Source of the DNA: Streptomyces bambusae
Lineage (GTDB): Bacteria; Actinomycetota; Actinomycetes; Streptomycetales; Streptomycetaceae
Direction of reading: 5' to 3'
Assembly (NCBI RefSeq): GCF_020532645.1
Contig: NZ_JAJAUZ010000030.1
Location: 33,592-97,591 of the forward strand
DNA length: 64,000 bases
Shown piece after piece: positions 16,110 to 25,454 of this stretch. The notes under the pieces were generated by a model. That model made no database searches and was not told the DNA's origin. It was given only the letters and a program-made list of their open reading frames with translations. The first letter of the stretch is position 1. Every line of letters begins with the position of its first letter. The position numbers and the translations under genes are program-made.

Positions 16110-16889
16110 TCAGCTGGTCGTGCTGTCCGAGAGCGCCGCCGCGGTTGCGCGGGCGAAGCCTTCCGGGTTGTCCAGCATGATGTTGTGCCCGCAGTCCGGG
16201 ACCGGGACGACGGCGACGCCGGCTTCGATGAGCGCATCGGTGCCCGGGAGCGGGCCGTCGGCCTCGGGCAGCAGGTAGGTGCGGGGGATCTTCAGGTCCA
16301 GCAGATGCTCACGCATGGTGGGGGCGGTGCCGCGGGTGAGGTGGACCGCGCTGCGATGCAGGGCTTCCCGGCCTGCCAGGCGCATCGTGGACCACCAGTG
16401 GGAACCGGCCAGGTCTCGGATCACCTCCCAGCCGCCCGCCAGGAACTCCTCCTCGGAGTACGCGGCGATGCCACTGCTGCCCGCAGAGCCGGGCTCGGGC
16501 GTGATCGGGTCGAGGTTGGCGTCGACCAAGACCAGGCGGGAGACCAGTTGAGGGTGCCGGGCGGATAGGACGATCGCCACCGAGCCACCCATGCTGTGCG
16601 CGATCAGCTCGGCGCCCGTGACACTCGCGCTGGTCAGGGCTGAGGCGAGGGCATCGGCGTGGGATTCCAGGGTGTAGCCGAAATCCGTCGGCCGGTCGCT
16701 GATGCCGTGTCCGAGCAAGTCGATCAGCAACGATCGACGTCCGGCGAGCAGAGGATGAACCGCTACCTCCGCGAAGTAGGCCGGCGACGTGGCACCCAGA
16801 CCGTGGACGTAGACGCGGGACGGCTCCTGCCCCGGCAGCTCGACCCAGCGGATCTGGCTTCCCTCGGGCGTCACGGCGGCGCTGCGCAC
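16110..16889 (-). CDS. Alpha/beta hydrolase
   Basis: A 259-residue protein. YVHGLGATSPAYF gives the oxyanion loop. The nucleophile Ser lies in AHSMGGSVA, the acid follows the TYLLPEADG region, and the His is in CGHNIMLDNP. The LLGHGISDRP stretch is typical of the esterase/haloalkane-type family. Start ATG at 16889 (MRSAAVTPEGSQIRW). It is single; the substrate is unknown. Confidence 0.85.
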   Translation of the reverse strand: MRSAAVTPEGSQIRWVELPGQEPSRVYVHGLGATSPAYFAEVAVHPLLAGRRSLLIDLLGHGISDRPTDFGYTLESHADALASALTSASVTGAELIAHSMGGSVAIVLSARHPQLVSRLVLVDANLDPITPEPGSAGSSGIAAYSEEEFLAGGWEVIRDLAGSHWWSTMRLAGREALHRSAVHLTRGTAPTMREHLLDLKIPRTYLLPEADGPLPGTDALIEAGVAVVPVPDCGHNIMLDNPEGFARATAAALSDSTTS

Positions 16890-17333
16890 AGTCTGTTCCC
16901 TTCACCCCGGATCGACGGAGAAAAGAGAGTAGCCACCGTGCCTCGGCCCACCCCCACCGCCCCCAGCTCCGGAGCAAGGTCTGGGCATCTGCATCGGCTC
17001 GGTCGCGGCGCAGGGCTGTCTCCGCATACCCGAGGGCCTGCCGGGAGTAGGCATGGTTGTGCCAGCTGGCCTTATCGGCCGGCTCCTGGCCACCCTCGTT
17101 CACCTGCGCCACGGTGTTACTCACGACGTGCCGGGCCTGCTGGTTCGGCGTGGACCGCGCTGCGGAGTTCCGCGAGGAGACCGGCGTGCAGGCGGGACCG
17201 GGTGATCAGTCAGAGCTTCCGCCTCGGATTCATCCAGCGGCGCGTTGGTCTGTTCGGCCTTACCCTGGTCTGGTCACATCGAGGGGACTGCGCTGGCTTG
17301 TGATGGGCGCCCCGAGTTGCACAGAGGTTCAGT
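16890..17333. other. Intergenic region with a possible small relic
   Basis: On the minus strand a GTG frame from 17124 reads NEGGQEPADKASWHNHAYSR, then ALGYAETALRRDRADADAQT, which looks helical and protein-like, but it has no ribosome site and runs out of phase into the hydrolase start. I cannot assign it. The right side, of lower GC, must hold the promoter of the TAP peptidase. Confidence 0.35.
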
Positions 17334-18998
17334 ATGAGTATATTTACTCGTCCACTTTGGGCCGGAATGTGCTCTTGTCTGCTCGCCGGGACACTGGCGT
17401 TTGCTGTGCCGACGGAAACATCAGATTCACCCAGAGTTCCAGACCTCTCGTGGAGGGAATGCCCTCCGGCTCCCGAGGGGAGTTCCACCACGGCTGGTCT
17501 GGACTGCTCTACTGCCGTCGTTCCGGTGGATTACGAACACCCCGACGGCGCGAAGTTCTCGCTCGCCCTGATCCGCCGGAAGGCTGACAACACGTCAAAA
17601 GACGGCACCCTGTTCTGGAATCCCGGCGGACCCAGCGACGCCGGTACCGCCTATCTGCCGGCCGCCATCGGGGGATTTCCCGCGGAGGTCAGGAAGCGCT
17701 ACGACATAGTCAGCTGGGACCCCCGAGGCATGGGAGGACGCACCACTCCGGTCGTGCAGTGCTTTGAGTCCGCCGCCGCAGAAGAGCGCTTCATGGCCGG
17801 GGCCCCGCGTGCTTCTCTGCCGGTGACCGAACGTCAGATGACCGAGTTCGTCTCGTTCCAAAGCCGGCTCAATCAAAGCTGCGTCGAGCACGGCGGAGGG
17901 CTGCTTGAGCATGTGTCGACTGCCGACAACGCCCGCGACCTGGACCTCCTCCGCCAAGCCGTCGGGGACGAAAAACTCACCTACTACGGCACTTCCTACG
18001 GAACCTTCCTCGGCGCAACCTATCTGAACATGTTCCCGGACAAGGTGCGCGCAGCTGTCCTTGACGGCGCCGTGTTCCCCACCGCGTGGATCCCGCCTGC
18101 GTCCAGCGCCGCGCGGACCCCGGCCCAGTCCACTTTCCTGCGAGCCGGCTCGGACCACGGGATGGAGGCAACGTTCGAGCAGTTCCTCACCCAATGCGGC
18201 CTCGCAGGGCCGGAGGCCTGTCCCTTCGCAGCCGGTTCTCCGGAACAGACGCACAAGAAATGGAACGAGCTGCTACGGCGTGCTACGGCGAACCCGGTAA
18301 AGCTTGACGGAGGTGAGACGGCGGACGGCCTGGCGCTCCTCGGCACTGCCCAAAGTTCGCTGTACTTGATCCGACCGCTGTCCGGCTTCGACCGCTTCCC
18401 GGGCTGGGCGGGTGCCGCCGCCGTGCTTCAAAAGGCATGGACCGCATCCGGAGGCACTGCGACCCCGACCTCCTCGACGGCATCGTTCTCCGGCAGCTCC
18501 CCGCGTCTCTCACCGGATGAGCCGTCGTCCAGCGGGGTCAGCGCGCCGGAGGCCGCCGGTTATACCACCAGCGTCGGCCGTCAGCGCGCCGTGATCTGCG
18601 GGGAGAGCCCCAACCCGCGTGGCGCAGCGGCTTACGCCGAGCAGGCAAGAAAATCCTATGCGCGTGCGGGGACCACGCCGTGGCCTTGGGCTGCAGTGTG
18701 CGAGGGATGGACGGCGCGCGCCGCCGATCCCTACACCGGGCCGTGGGATCGGTCTGCGGACACCCCCGTGCTGGTGGTGGGAAACACGTTCGACCCCGCA
18801 ACGGCCTACAGCAGTTCCCGCACGACCGCGCGCGAACTGCCGGGCAGCAGGCTGCTGACGGTCGACGGCTACGGCCACACCGAACTCCTCAATCCCAGTG
18901 GCTGCGCCCAAAGGCACATCGCGGCCTACTACGTCGATGGCACCTTGCCCGCAGAGGGGACTCGCTGTGCTCAGGACGTCAAGCCATTCGGCAAATGA
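17334..18998 (+). CDS. Secreted TAP-type (tripeptidyl aminopeptidase-like) serine hydrolase
   Basis: A 554-residue protein with a signal peptide (MSIFTRPLWAGMCSCLLAGT, LAFAVP). The alpha/beta hydrolase core carries GTLFWNPGGPS (oxyanion), DPRGMGGR, nucleophile Ser in YGTSYGTFLG, acid in GNTFDPAT and His in GYGHTEL. The last 100 residues are the TAP C-terminal domain. This is the SlpD/SlpE-TAP family of exported Streptomyces peptidases that trim N-terminal tripeptides from secreted proteins. A long helical insertion separates the Ser from the Asp. The 5' end is less GC-rich than the neighbours. The start ATG is weakly supported by GAGGTTCAGT. Confidence 0.85.
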   Translation: MSIFTRPLWAGMCSCLLAGTLAFAVPTETSDSPRVPDLSWRECPPAPEGSSTTAGLDCSTAVVPVDYEHPDGAKFSLALIRRKADNTSKDGTLFWNPGGPSDAGTAYLPAAIGGFPAEVRKRYDIVSWDPRGMGGRTTPVVQCFESAAAEERFMAGAPRASLPVTERQMTEFVSFQSRLNQSCVEHGGGLLEHVSTADNARDLDLLRQAVGDEKLTYYGTSYGTFLGATYLNMFPDKVRAAVLDGAVFPTAWIPPASSAARTPAQSTFLRAGSDHGMEATFEQFLTQCGLAGPEACPFAAGSPEQTHKKWNELLRRATANPVKLDGGETADGLALLGTAQSSLYLIRPLSGFDRFPGWAGAAAVLQKAWTASGGTATPTSSTASFSGSSPRLSPDEPSSSGVSAPEAAGYTTSVGRQRAVICGESPNPRGAAAYAEQARKSYARAGTTPWPWAAVCEGWTARAADPYTGPWDRSADTPVLVVGNTFDPATAYSSSRTTARELPGSRLLTVDGYGHTELLNPSGCAQRHIAAYYVDGTLPAEGTRCAQDVKPFGK

Positions 18999-19140
18999 AG
19001 TACCGGAACTTTTCGACGGTTCCTTTCGGTTCCTTTCGCTTGGCTTGTGATGCGCTGTGGGTGGGGGCGGACAAAACAGCGCCACCGTCGACTGCGTGGA
19101 CTCGGCGCCCACCGGGTGGACGCCGGCGTACTGGAGCACA

Positions 19141-19172
19141 GCGGCGCCCCCGGGTGGTGCCGGAGGCGCCGC
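19141..19172. terminator. Hairpin between convergent genes
   Basis: GCGGCGCC and GGCGCCGC form perfect 8-base arms around 16 bases. It lies between the end of the peptidase (plus) and the end of the surface protein (minus), so a bidirectional terminator is likely. Confidence 0.55.
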
Positions 19173-19184
19173 GTGCCCGACGGG

Positions 19185-22100
19185 TCAGCTTCGGCGACGG
19201 GAAACGATCAGCAGGATCACCCCCAGGCCGGCGGCGCCGGCGGCCCCGAGCCCCCACGCCAGGGCATGAGCGCCGGTGGCAGCGAGGGCCCTGTCGAGGC
19301 CGGAGTCCTTCGCACCGGACCCTGCCCCCGATTCCCCGGCCGGTGCCCCCGACGGGTCCTTCGCGCCGTCGGATCCGGAGCCCCGGCCGGGGTCCGATCC
19401 GGGGGACGTGTCGCCCTCGTCGTCTGCGAGTTCCTTGCCGTCGGGACCGGCGGTGGCGGTCACCAGGGCGCTCGCACAGATGTCGACGCATGTGGCGGGG
19501 TCGTCGGCCTCGGAGGTGGTGGCCAGCACGTCGAACCGGTACTCGGCGACCTCGGCAGCGGTGAAGCCGAGGGTGAGGGTCCTGCTGCCGCCGGACTCGA
19601 TGTCCCCGGCCTTCCATGTACCCGTCTTGGCGTCGAATCCGGTGCCCGCGTCGTGGCTCAGAGCGCGGAGTGCGGGTGGCAGGGCGAGCTCGACCGTTGC
19701 GCGGCGTGCTGTGGAGGGACCTGCGTTGGACAGGGACACGGTCACGCTGCCCTTCTCACCGGCCTTGACGGTCTCCGCCTCGGCCGTGATCGCGTCTTGC
19801 AGGTCGGCCTGTTGGCGTACGGTCAGCGTGTGGCGGACATCCGCACCGCTCACCTTGTCCTCGTCTCGCAGAGGAGTGCCGGATCCGGCGACGCCGGCTG
19901 TTGTGACCACGGGCAGGTCGGGACGCACGGTTCCGGTGAACCGGAGCACGGCCCGGCCGCCGGCCGGCAGGTCGGCGGGCTCCCAGATCCCCGCCTCCTG
20001 GTCGAAGGTCCCGCTGCCCGCGTCGGCCGCCGGCTCTGCGATCCCTTCGGCCGGGAGCGCGCGGATGCGCAGCCCCTTCGCGGTGGAAGGGCCGCTGTTG
20101 GTGGCCTCCACCGTCCACGTCACCCTCTGTCCCGGCACTGCCTGGGCCTTGTCAGAGGTCAGCTTCACGGCGACCGCGGCCTGTTGGGCCACATGCAGGT
20201 CGTGCGTTGCGGTGTGCTGCTCCAGCGCCTCCTTGTCACCGCAGGACCGGTACTCGCCGCGTGAGTCGGGGACGTCTGAACCGGTGACGCACACCCGCTG
20301 GGTCAGCGTGCCCGTGTCTGCGGGCACGATTCCCACAATGGTCAGCGTGGCGGCCTTGCCGGGGGCAATCGTCGGGACGGTCCAGGTGGCCTTGGCTGCG
20401 TCGTACGGGGCTCCGCCGGGACCTGCCGTCGCCACCATGCCCTCGGGCATGACATGGGCGACCTGCACGTTGCGGGCCGTCGACGGGCCGGAGTTGGCCA
20501 CCTTGACGGTGTAGGTGACTCGGTCGCCCGGCTGGTAGGGGAGGCCGTCCGCGCCACGGTCGGTGGTCAGCGTCGCGTTCAACTCGGCGCTGCGTGCCAC
20601 GGCCACCTTCCGGCGCGACTCGTTGTTCTTGAGGTCCTTCTCGTGCAGGTCTCCGAACGACTCGATGCCCGCTACGAGTTCCAGGTCCTCGTGTTCGGCC
20701 GGCACCGTGACGCGCAGGTTCAGCGAGGCAGTGCCGCCCGGCTCGATGCCGGCGATGGTCCACAGCCCGTTCTCGTAGAGGCCGTCGCCGCCGGCCCCGT
20801 CCAGGGCGGTGCCGGCAGGCAGCGGGACGCGCACTGTGACGTCGTCGGGGCGGGACGGACCGTTGTTGGCGACCTTTGCCGTGAGGAGCACCTTCTGGCC
20901 GGGCCTGACCGCGCCCTCCTCCACCGGCTTCCCGTCTTCCGTCAGGATGTCGGCCGTGGCACGGAGGTCGACGTCGTTGGTGGCGCCGCTGTCGTAGGTG
21001 TTGTGGTTGTCGGTGACATCCGGGTCGGCCGTGGAGGAGTCGGACAGGTCGACCGCAGTGGAGAAGTGCCCCTCCGTGGAGGTCACAGTGCCGGTGAAGC
21101 GGAGCGACAAGGCCTCCCCGCTGTCCACCCTGCCCAGACTGCACATGAGCTGGCGGGTCCGGTCGTCGTCCTGGCACGTCGCGGGGTCTCCGCCGTGCTG
21201 GCCGGCGAGCACGAACGAGTCCAGGCCTTCCGGCTTGCGGATCCGCAGGAGTGCGTCATGGGCGTCCTGGGGGCCCTTGTTCATGAGGTCCACCGTCAGC
21301 TCGGCCGTTTCGCCCCGGGTGTACCTTGTCTTGGAGAACGTGCCGGAATCCGGCAGGACCAGGTCGGCGGTTGCGACGGGTACCTTCGTGCCGTCCACAA
21401 GGGTCATCCGATGGGTTTCGCCGGCCCACCGGTGATCGAGGGTCAGATCGCCGAAATGCCAAACCCTGGGGGAATCGGCCTTGGCGGCGGTCTTCATCGT
21501 GTAGTCGACGACGAACTTCTGTCCCGGTTGAACGAGGCCGCCCTTGCCCGAGGCCGCTCCGTCGCCGAGTGGTACGGAGAGGATGCCGTCGTCGAAGGTC
21601 GCCAGGTTGGCGACCTCTTCCTCCCGGCCGTCCACGATCCGGGCCACCCGTACCTGTCGGGGATCGACGTCGGACGGCACGGGCACGGCGAGCACGGCGC
21701 TCTCCAGGGCGCCGCCGCCGGTGTGCTCCACGGTCGACCGGATCCTGTGCTCCTCGCCGAGGTGGAGGGGTGCCAGGGCCATGGCGCCGGCGACCGTGGG
21801 TTCGTACTCGACTCTCAGGTCGTCAACGAACGCGGCGGTCCCGGTGAGCATCTTGTACTCCTTGATGCGGACCTCGGTGTGGTCCTGCCCCGGCGGGACC
21901 ACGTACGTGCCCGAGAAGACCTTCCAGTCCGCGTGCGGAGCGGTGGTGAGGGGAACGCCCATCCTTCCGGAACCGTTCGGCGATCCGAAGATCAGGGCGG
22001 TGGAGGAGTCCTCGCCGTTGCGTTGGGCGGCAATGCGCCAGCGGATCTTCCGTCCGGGCTCAGTGGTGAACTCCTGGTGCAGGTCCCCGAACAACCCGAC

Positions 22101-22379
22101 GGCCTGCCTGCCCTGGGCGGCCGCTGCCATTCCGTTGCCCCTCAACAGGGCCTTGCCACCCCAGTCCGTGACCGATCGCGTCTCGGACGTGTTGCCTGCC
22201 GTGAGAGCGGGGTTCTCGAACCCACCGTTCACGATCAGGTCACCGCCGCCTCCGGCCTGCGCCTGCTTCTCGGGGGTGGCGCTCGCGTGGTGCAGCCAGA
22301 GTGCGGAGAGCGCCACGACCGCGGCGCCGGTTCCCACGTACGTCCCCTTCCACGATGCCCGATGCTTCTTCCTGGCCAT
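19185..22379 (-). CDS. Sortase-anchored surface protein with DUF11 repeats
   Basis: A 1064-residue exported protein. Residues 1-36 are a basic-hydrophobic signal (WKGTYVGTGAAVVALSALWL, then HHASA). Residues 45-195 are a jelly-roll module (LIVNGGFENPAL ... FVDDLRVEYEP). The rest holds about five DUF11/CARDB-like beta domains, recognised by recurring NxGPSxAxxVxVxxxLPxG blocks. A Gly/Ser/Pro/Asp-rich wall-spanning stretch precedes LAATG, a hydrophobic span and VSRRRS, i.e. an LAxTG signal for class E sortase. The complement shows AAAGGGG before the ATG. It probably acts in adhesion or cell-surface architecture; no sortase gene is nearby. Confidence 0.9.
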   Translation of the reverse strand: MARKKHRASWKGTYVGTGAAVVALSALWLHHASATPEKQAQAGGGGDLIVNGGFENPALTAGNTSETRSVTDWGGKALLRGNGMAAAAQGRQAVGLFGDLHQEFTTEPGRKIRWRIAAQRNGEDSSTALIFGSPNGSGRMGVPLTTAPHADWKVFSGTYVVPPGQDHTEVRIKEYKMLTGTAAFVDDLRVEYEPTVAGAMALAPLHLGEEHRIRSTVEHTGGGALESAVLAVPVPSDVDPRQVRVARIVDGREEEVANLATFDDGILSVPLGDGAASGKGGLVQPGQKFVVDYTMKTAAKADSPRVWHFGDLTLDHRWAGETHRMTLVDGTKVPVATADLVLPDSGTFSKTRYTRGETAELTVDLMNKGPQDAHDALLRIRKPEGLDSFVLAGQHGGDPATCQDDDRTRQLMCSLGRVDSGEALSLRFTGTVTSTEGHFSTAVDLSDSSTADPDVTDNHNTYDSGATNDVDLRATADILTEDGKPVEEGAVRPGQKVLLTAKVANNGPSRPDDVTVRVPLPAGTALDGAGGDGLYENGLWTIAGIEPGGTASLNLRVTVPAEHEDLELVAGIESFGDLHEKDLKNNESRRKVAVARSAELNATLTTDRGADGLPYQPGDRVTYTVKVANSGPSTARNVQVAHVMPEGMVATAGPGGAPYDAAKATWTVPTIAPGKAATLTIVGIVPADTGTLTQRVCVTGSDVPDSRGEYRSCGDKEALEQHTATHDLHVAQQAAVAVKLTSDKAQAVPGQRVTWTVEATNSGPSTAKGLRIRALPAEGIAEPAADAGSGTFDQEAGIWEPADLPAGGRAVLRFTGTVRPDLPVVTTAGVAGSGTPLRDEDKVSGADVRHTLTVRQQADLQDAITAEAETVKAGEKGSVTVSLSNAGPSTARRATVELALPPALRALSHDAGTGFDAKTGTWKAGDIESGGSRTLTLGFTAAEVAEYRFDVLATTSEADDPATCVDICASALVTATAGPDGKELADDEGDTSPGSDPGRGSGSDGAKDPSGAPAGESGAGSGAKDSGLDRALAATGAHALAWGLGAAGAAGLGVILLIVSRRRS

Positions 22380-22521
22380 CAGCGGCCCCTTTCGCCCTGC
22401 GCCGTGCGCAATGTATGTGCCGGTTCATCACCTTTCTTCAGGTTCAGGGGAAATGCACGAGCCGAATGGGCAACCACATGGACATCAGGCGCCGTTGGAC
22501 ATCCGGTCGCCGTGGGCGGGC

Positions 22522-23811
22522 TCAGTCGTCGGACACGGGTACCTCGATGGTGACCACCGTCCCTGAAGGCGTGTTGTCACGGATCGAGAAGCTGCCGCCC
22601 GCGCCCTCGATCCTGTGGCGCTGCGAGCTCAGACCGATGTGTCCGGCCGTCTGCTTCTCGCGGACCGTTTCGGGGGAAAGACCGACGCCGTCGTCAGCCA
22701 CCTCCAGTCGCACCCATCCGTCCTTGCCCGCTGCGCGCAGCGTGACATCGACGTGTCGGGCCCGCGCGTGCTTGACGACGTTGCTGAGCAGCTCGGTCAC
22801 CGACCGGTACAGCAGCTTGTCCATGGTCGTCCCGGCGGTGGGCGTAGCGCAGTCCACCCGGACCCGGAAGCCGCCCGCGGATGCCGACTTGTCGGCTGCG
22901 GCCTGCAGCGCCGCGTCCAGCCCCTGGGTCCTCAGCACCTCCGAGTGGAGCGCGGTGACCGAGTTCCGCAGTTGCGCGCTGACCTGGCACAGCAGGTCAT
23001 CCGCCTCGTCCAGCAGAGGATGGGGTTGCGCCCTCGCCGCGCGTTCGATCAGCAGCAGGGAGGCGTACACGGTCTGGAGGGCGCCATCGTGCAGCGCCTC
23101 GGCGAGCTCGTTGCGCTCACGCTCCTCGGCGGTCATCACGCGGTCGAGCAGCCAGGCCTGATGGCTGAGCAACCCCTGGATCATCCGCACACGCCGGCCT
23201 TGCACGGCGGAGAGCAGGGCGCATCCCAAGCCCAGGACGAGGGTGTACAGGCCTTGCATGAGGGTGGCTCGCCAGTAGGGGTTCTGTCCCTGGCTTTCGC
23301 CGAATCCGACGCACCCGATGTACAGCGCAGCAGCGGTGAAGGCGACGGTCAGTGTCGCTTTGGGCTCGAACTGGAACGCCGCCATCACGGAGATGAAGAG
23401 GAACGCATCGTCGATGAGCGTGGCGTACCAGATGGGTTCGGACAGTTCGCCGGTGACCAGGAGCAGGCTGCTCAGGGCCACCAGGTCGCCGAAGACCAGG
23501 ACCACCGGCCGGATCGTCAAGCGGTCCGTCCAAGCCCATACGGCGATCCACAGGGTCCACACACCGTACAGGGCTGCCAGTGCCAGGGATGCCGCTGTGT
23601 TGCGCCATGGGGGGAAGACAATCAGTTCGGCGAAGACGCCGACGATCACGGCCATCCTGAGCACGGACTGCGCCTTGAGGGCGAGTCCTCGCTGGACGGC
23701 TTCGGCGGCTTCCGCAGTGGCCGGAACGTCGTCGGCGTAAGCATTTGTGACGGCCTTCGCCAGCCGCTGGAACGGTCGATTCACCATGCCCGGGTCTGCT
23801 GACGATTCCAT
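22522..23811 (-). CDS. NarL-type (HisKA_3) sensor histidine kinase, orphan
   Basis: A 429-residue protein. About six membrane spans (residues 50-205) form the sensor. The DHp helix is ERERNELAEALHDGALQTVY with the phospho-accepting His. The ATPase domain shows ELLSNVVKHA (N box), VADDGVGLSPE (G1), GHIGLSS (G2) and SGTVVTIEVP. The ATG at 23809-23811 follows TGCGGAAAC; MVNRPF at 23787 is an alternative. No response regulator is adjacent, so its partner is elsewhere or lost. The surface-protein gene follows on the same strand 142 bases on and could be co-transcribed. Confidence 0.85.
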   Translation of the reverse strand: MESSADPGMVNRPFQRLAKAVTNAYADDVPATAEAAEAVQRGLALKAQSVLRMAVIVGVFAELIVFPPWRNTAASLALAALYGVWTLWIAVWAWTDRLTIRPVVLVFGDLVALSSLLLVTGELSEPIWYATLIDDAFLFISVMAAFQFEPKATLTVAFTAAALYIGCVGFGESQGQNPYWRATLMQGLYTLVLGLGCALLSAVQGRRVRMIQGLLSHQAWLLDRVMTAEERERNELAEALHDGALQTVYASLLLIERAARAQPHPLLDEADDLLCQVSAQLRNSVTALHSEVLRTQGLDAALQAAADKSASAGGFRVRVDCATPTAGTTMDKLLYRSVTELLSNVVKHARARHVDVTLRAAGKDGWVRLEVADDGVGLSPETVREKQTAGHIGLSSQRHRIEGAGGSFSIRDNTPSGTVVTIEVPVSDD

Positions 23812-24055
23812 GTTTCCGCACGCTACACCTCGCTCTGCTGTCGATTCGTCAGACACAGCCAGGCGCCTTGGCGCAGACCGCGCCCGCAATGGCTCGCCGT
23901 GCCGGGGAAAGGGGAGTCGCTTTCCCTGCAAGGCTGCAAGCACGTCGTGGAGGTCATTTCACCGGTACCGCGCCACAGCCCCACGTCGCACGCGTGCACG
24001 TGGCAGTCCCGTAGAAATCGGATCGTGAATCCCGACTTGCCAGTTGGAGGCCGGC

Positions 24056-24208
24056 ATGTCAGGAAACAGACACGTCCCCGATCGCCGGCACGCGGGACCG
24101 GTCCAGGCGGCCGTCCAGCCGACGAGGAAGGACGAACCCAGGTGGATCCCCTTCGGGGCGGTCGGCTCCCTCCGCGAGAGTGCGGCCGAGGACCGCTCTG
24201 AAATGTGA
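24056..24208 (+). CDS. Possible 50-residue hydrophilic protein
   Basis: An ATG follows GGAGGCCGGC, a good ribosome site. The product begins MSGNRHVPDRRHAGPVQAAV and ends SAAEDRSEM. No family is recognised. It is the only frame with a clear ribosome site in the 870-base region 23812-24681. The remainder of that region is lower in GC (TTTACTCCACTAAAGTTCC, GATTAATGAG) and looks regulatory or foreign. Confidence 0.3.
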   Translation: MSGNRHVPDRRHAGPVQAAVQPTRKDEPRWIPFGAVGSLRESAAEDRSEM

Positions 24209-24529
24209 TGGGGTGTCAGCAGGGTCGAGTGAGGTCGTGCGACCCGTGCACTCCGGCAGACCGGGTGGGCACCTCGCCGCGTCGCCGGCGAGCCCGTTCG
24301 ACCCGCAAGATAGCCCGCCATTTACTCCACTAAAGTTCCCCATCGGGCATCCGATCGGGCATGGAGAAAGGGCATAACGCCTTCGATTAATGAGTCTGAA
24401 GTCCGGGCATTGCGCCCTTTGGGTGCGGGACCGAGGTCCGGGATAAAGTGCCCTGCTGGAGATGACGAAAGGCTCGTAGATTTTCAGGCCCAAAGTCCTG
24501 TCATCCGTACGCCGCGGTCGACGACACGG

Positions 24530-24597
24530 CGATGCTCTGGGTGGACACGGGTATTCTTGGTTGAAAGCTCATCTAGCTGGAGCTTCTGCATCGCTAC
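24530..24597 (+). repeat. Imperfect direct repeat, left copy
   Basis: It shares with 25366-25428 the ordered blocks GGGTGGA, TTCTTGGTYGAAA and GGAGCTTC followed by CAT, with similar spacing. It lies 85 bases before the barstar gene. The two copies bracket that gene in the same orientation. Confidence 0.5.
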
Positions 24598-24681
24598 GTA
24601 GAGCCTTGACTCCGATCGGGCGGACGCCGCTGCAGGGTTGCAAGGGGTGGTTTTCGGCGGATTCGCCAGGAAGGGTCAGGT

Positions 24682-25254
24682 GTGACCTTGTTCGATGTGG
24701 CCAAACCGGAGACGCCCTGGGTCATCTTCGGCCCTCGTGAGGCGGTTGAATTCAAAGAGCAGACGGCAGCTCTGCGCGCTGCGGGTGGGCAGGTGTACGA
24801 GGTGCACGCCCGCGATCTGACAGATGAGGCTGGTGTACTTGACGCCTTCGCCCGCGCGATCGGTGTCCCAGGCTATTTCGGCTGGAATTGGGATGCGCTG
24901 GTCGACTGCCTCGACGACCTCCACGAGACCGTGACGGGCGGGGTGGGAATCGTCATGGTCGTCCACGGAGCCGATGCGCTACTCGGAGCGGATCACCTCA
25001 AGGTGTTCATGATGGTGCTGTGCCTCGCAGCGGACCGTGCGAACACCGCGGTGGATCCGGACGGCGACCTCAGGGATCAGCCCGTGGTGATCGAGCACTT
25101 CATCTTCCTGCTCGACGACGTCCGCGCCGACGAGTTCGCCGCGGGAATCAAGGATCCCGACCTCGTCGTCCGTGTGGAGGGGGATTTTCTCACGGTGGCC
25201 CTGGACCTCGATGTCTGGCGACCCGACGCCGCCGGGCGCCCGAAGATCTCCTGA
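24682..25254 (+). CDS. Barstar-family protein
   Basis: A 190-residue protein starting at GTG after AAGGGTCAGG. The barstar core is at residues 30-110: VYEVHARDLTDEAGVLDAFA, then YFGWNWDALVDCLDDL, where barstar contacts RNase active sites. The extra C-terminal 80 residues (VVIEHFIFLLDDVRADEF, DLDVW) are typical of longer Streptomyces members. Barstars inhibit barnase-like RNases in the cytoplasm. No barnase-like or polymorphic toxin gene is seen in the window, so it is an orphan immunity gene. It is bracketed by direct repeats in a lower-GC island. Confidence 0.85.
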   Translation: MTLFDVAKPETPWVIFGPREAVEFKEQTAALRAAGGQVYEVHARDLTDEAGVLDAFARAIGVPGYFGWNWDALVDCLDDLHETVTGGVGIVMVVHGADALLGADHLKVFMMVLCLAADRANTAVDPDGDLRDQPVVIEHFIFLLDDVRADEFAAGIKDPDLVVRVEGDFLTVALDLDVWRPDAAGRPKIS

Positions 25255-25365
25255 CTCCGGGCCGCGCGAGGTTGGAATAGGCTCACGGAATGCGTGAAGC
25301 GAGGGGCCTCCCGCAGACGCGCCAGCCAGTTGATTCCGCCCCGACCCAGCGGACGATTTCGACCG

Positions 25366-25428
25366 AGCCCCGGGTGGAGGGATTTTCTTGGTCGAAAACC
25401 TTCCACCCGGAGCTTCACATGGTCACCG
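25366..25428 (+). repeat. Imperfect direct repeat, right copy, with its own hairpin
   Basis: In addition to the shared blocks, this copy folds well: GGGTGGAGGG pairs with CCTTCCACCC and the inner TTTTC pairs with GAAAA around TTGGTC. It lies 112 bases after the barstar stop and 27 bases before the end of the convergent gene. It could work as a terminator, a recombination site or an RNA element. Confidence 0.5.
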
Positions 25429-25454
25429 ACCCGAGATCATTTGTGGGACAACTC

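Noticed and set aside
16902..17124. Minus-strand frame with a helical-looking translation upstream of the alpha/beta hydrolase
   Set aside because: GTG start without a ribosome site and no stop before the hydrolase gene; no family recognised.
20454..22553. 699-codon plus-strand frame opposite the DUF11 surface protein
   Set aside because: No ribosome site, no motif, and the minus strand encodes clear repeated domains with a sortase signal.
24240..24480. Possible attachment site or origin in the AT-richer patch with repeated CGGGCAT motifs
   Set aside because: The short motifs (ATCGGGCATCCGATCGGGCATGG) are too few and too short to support an origin or att site.
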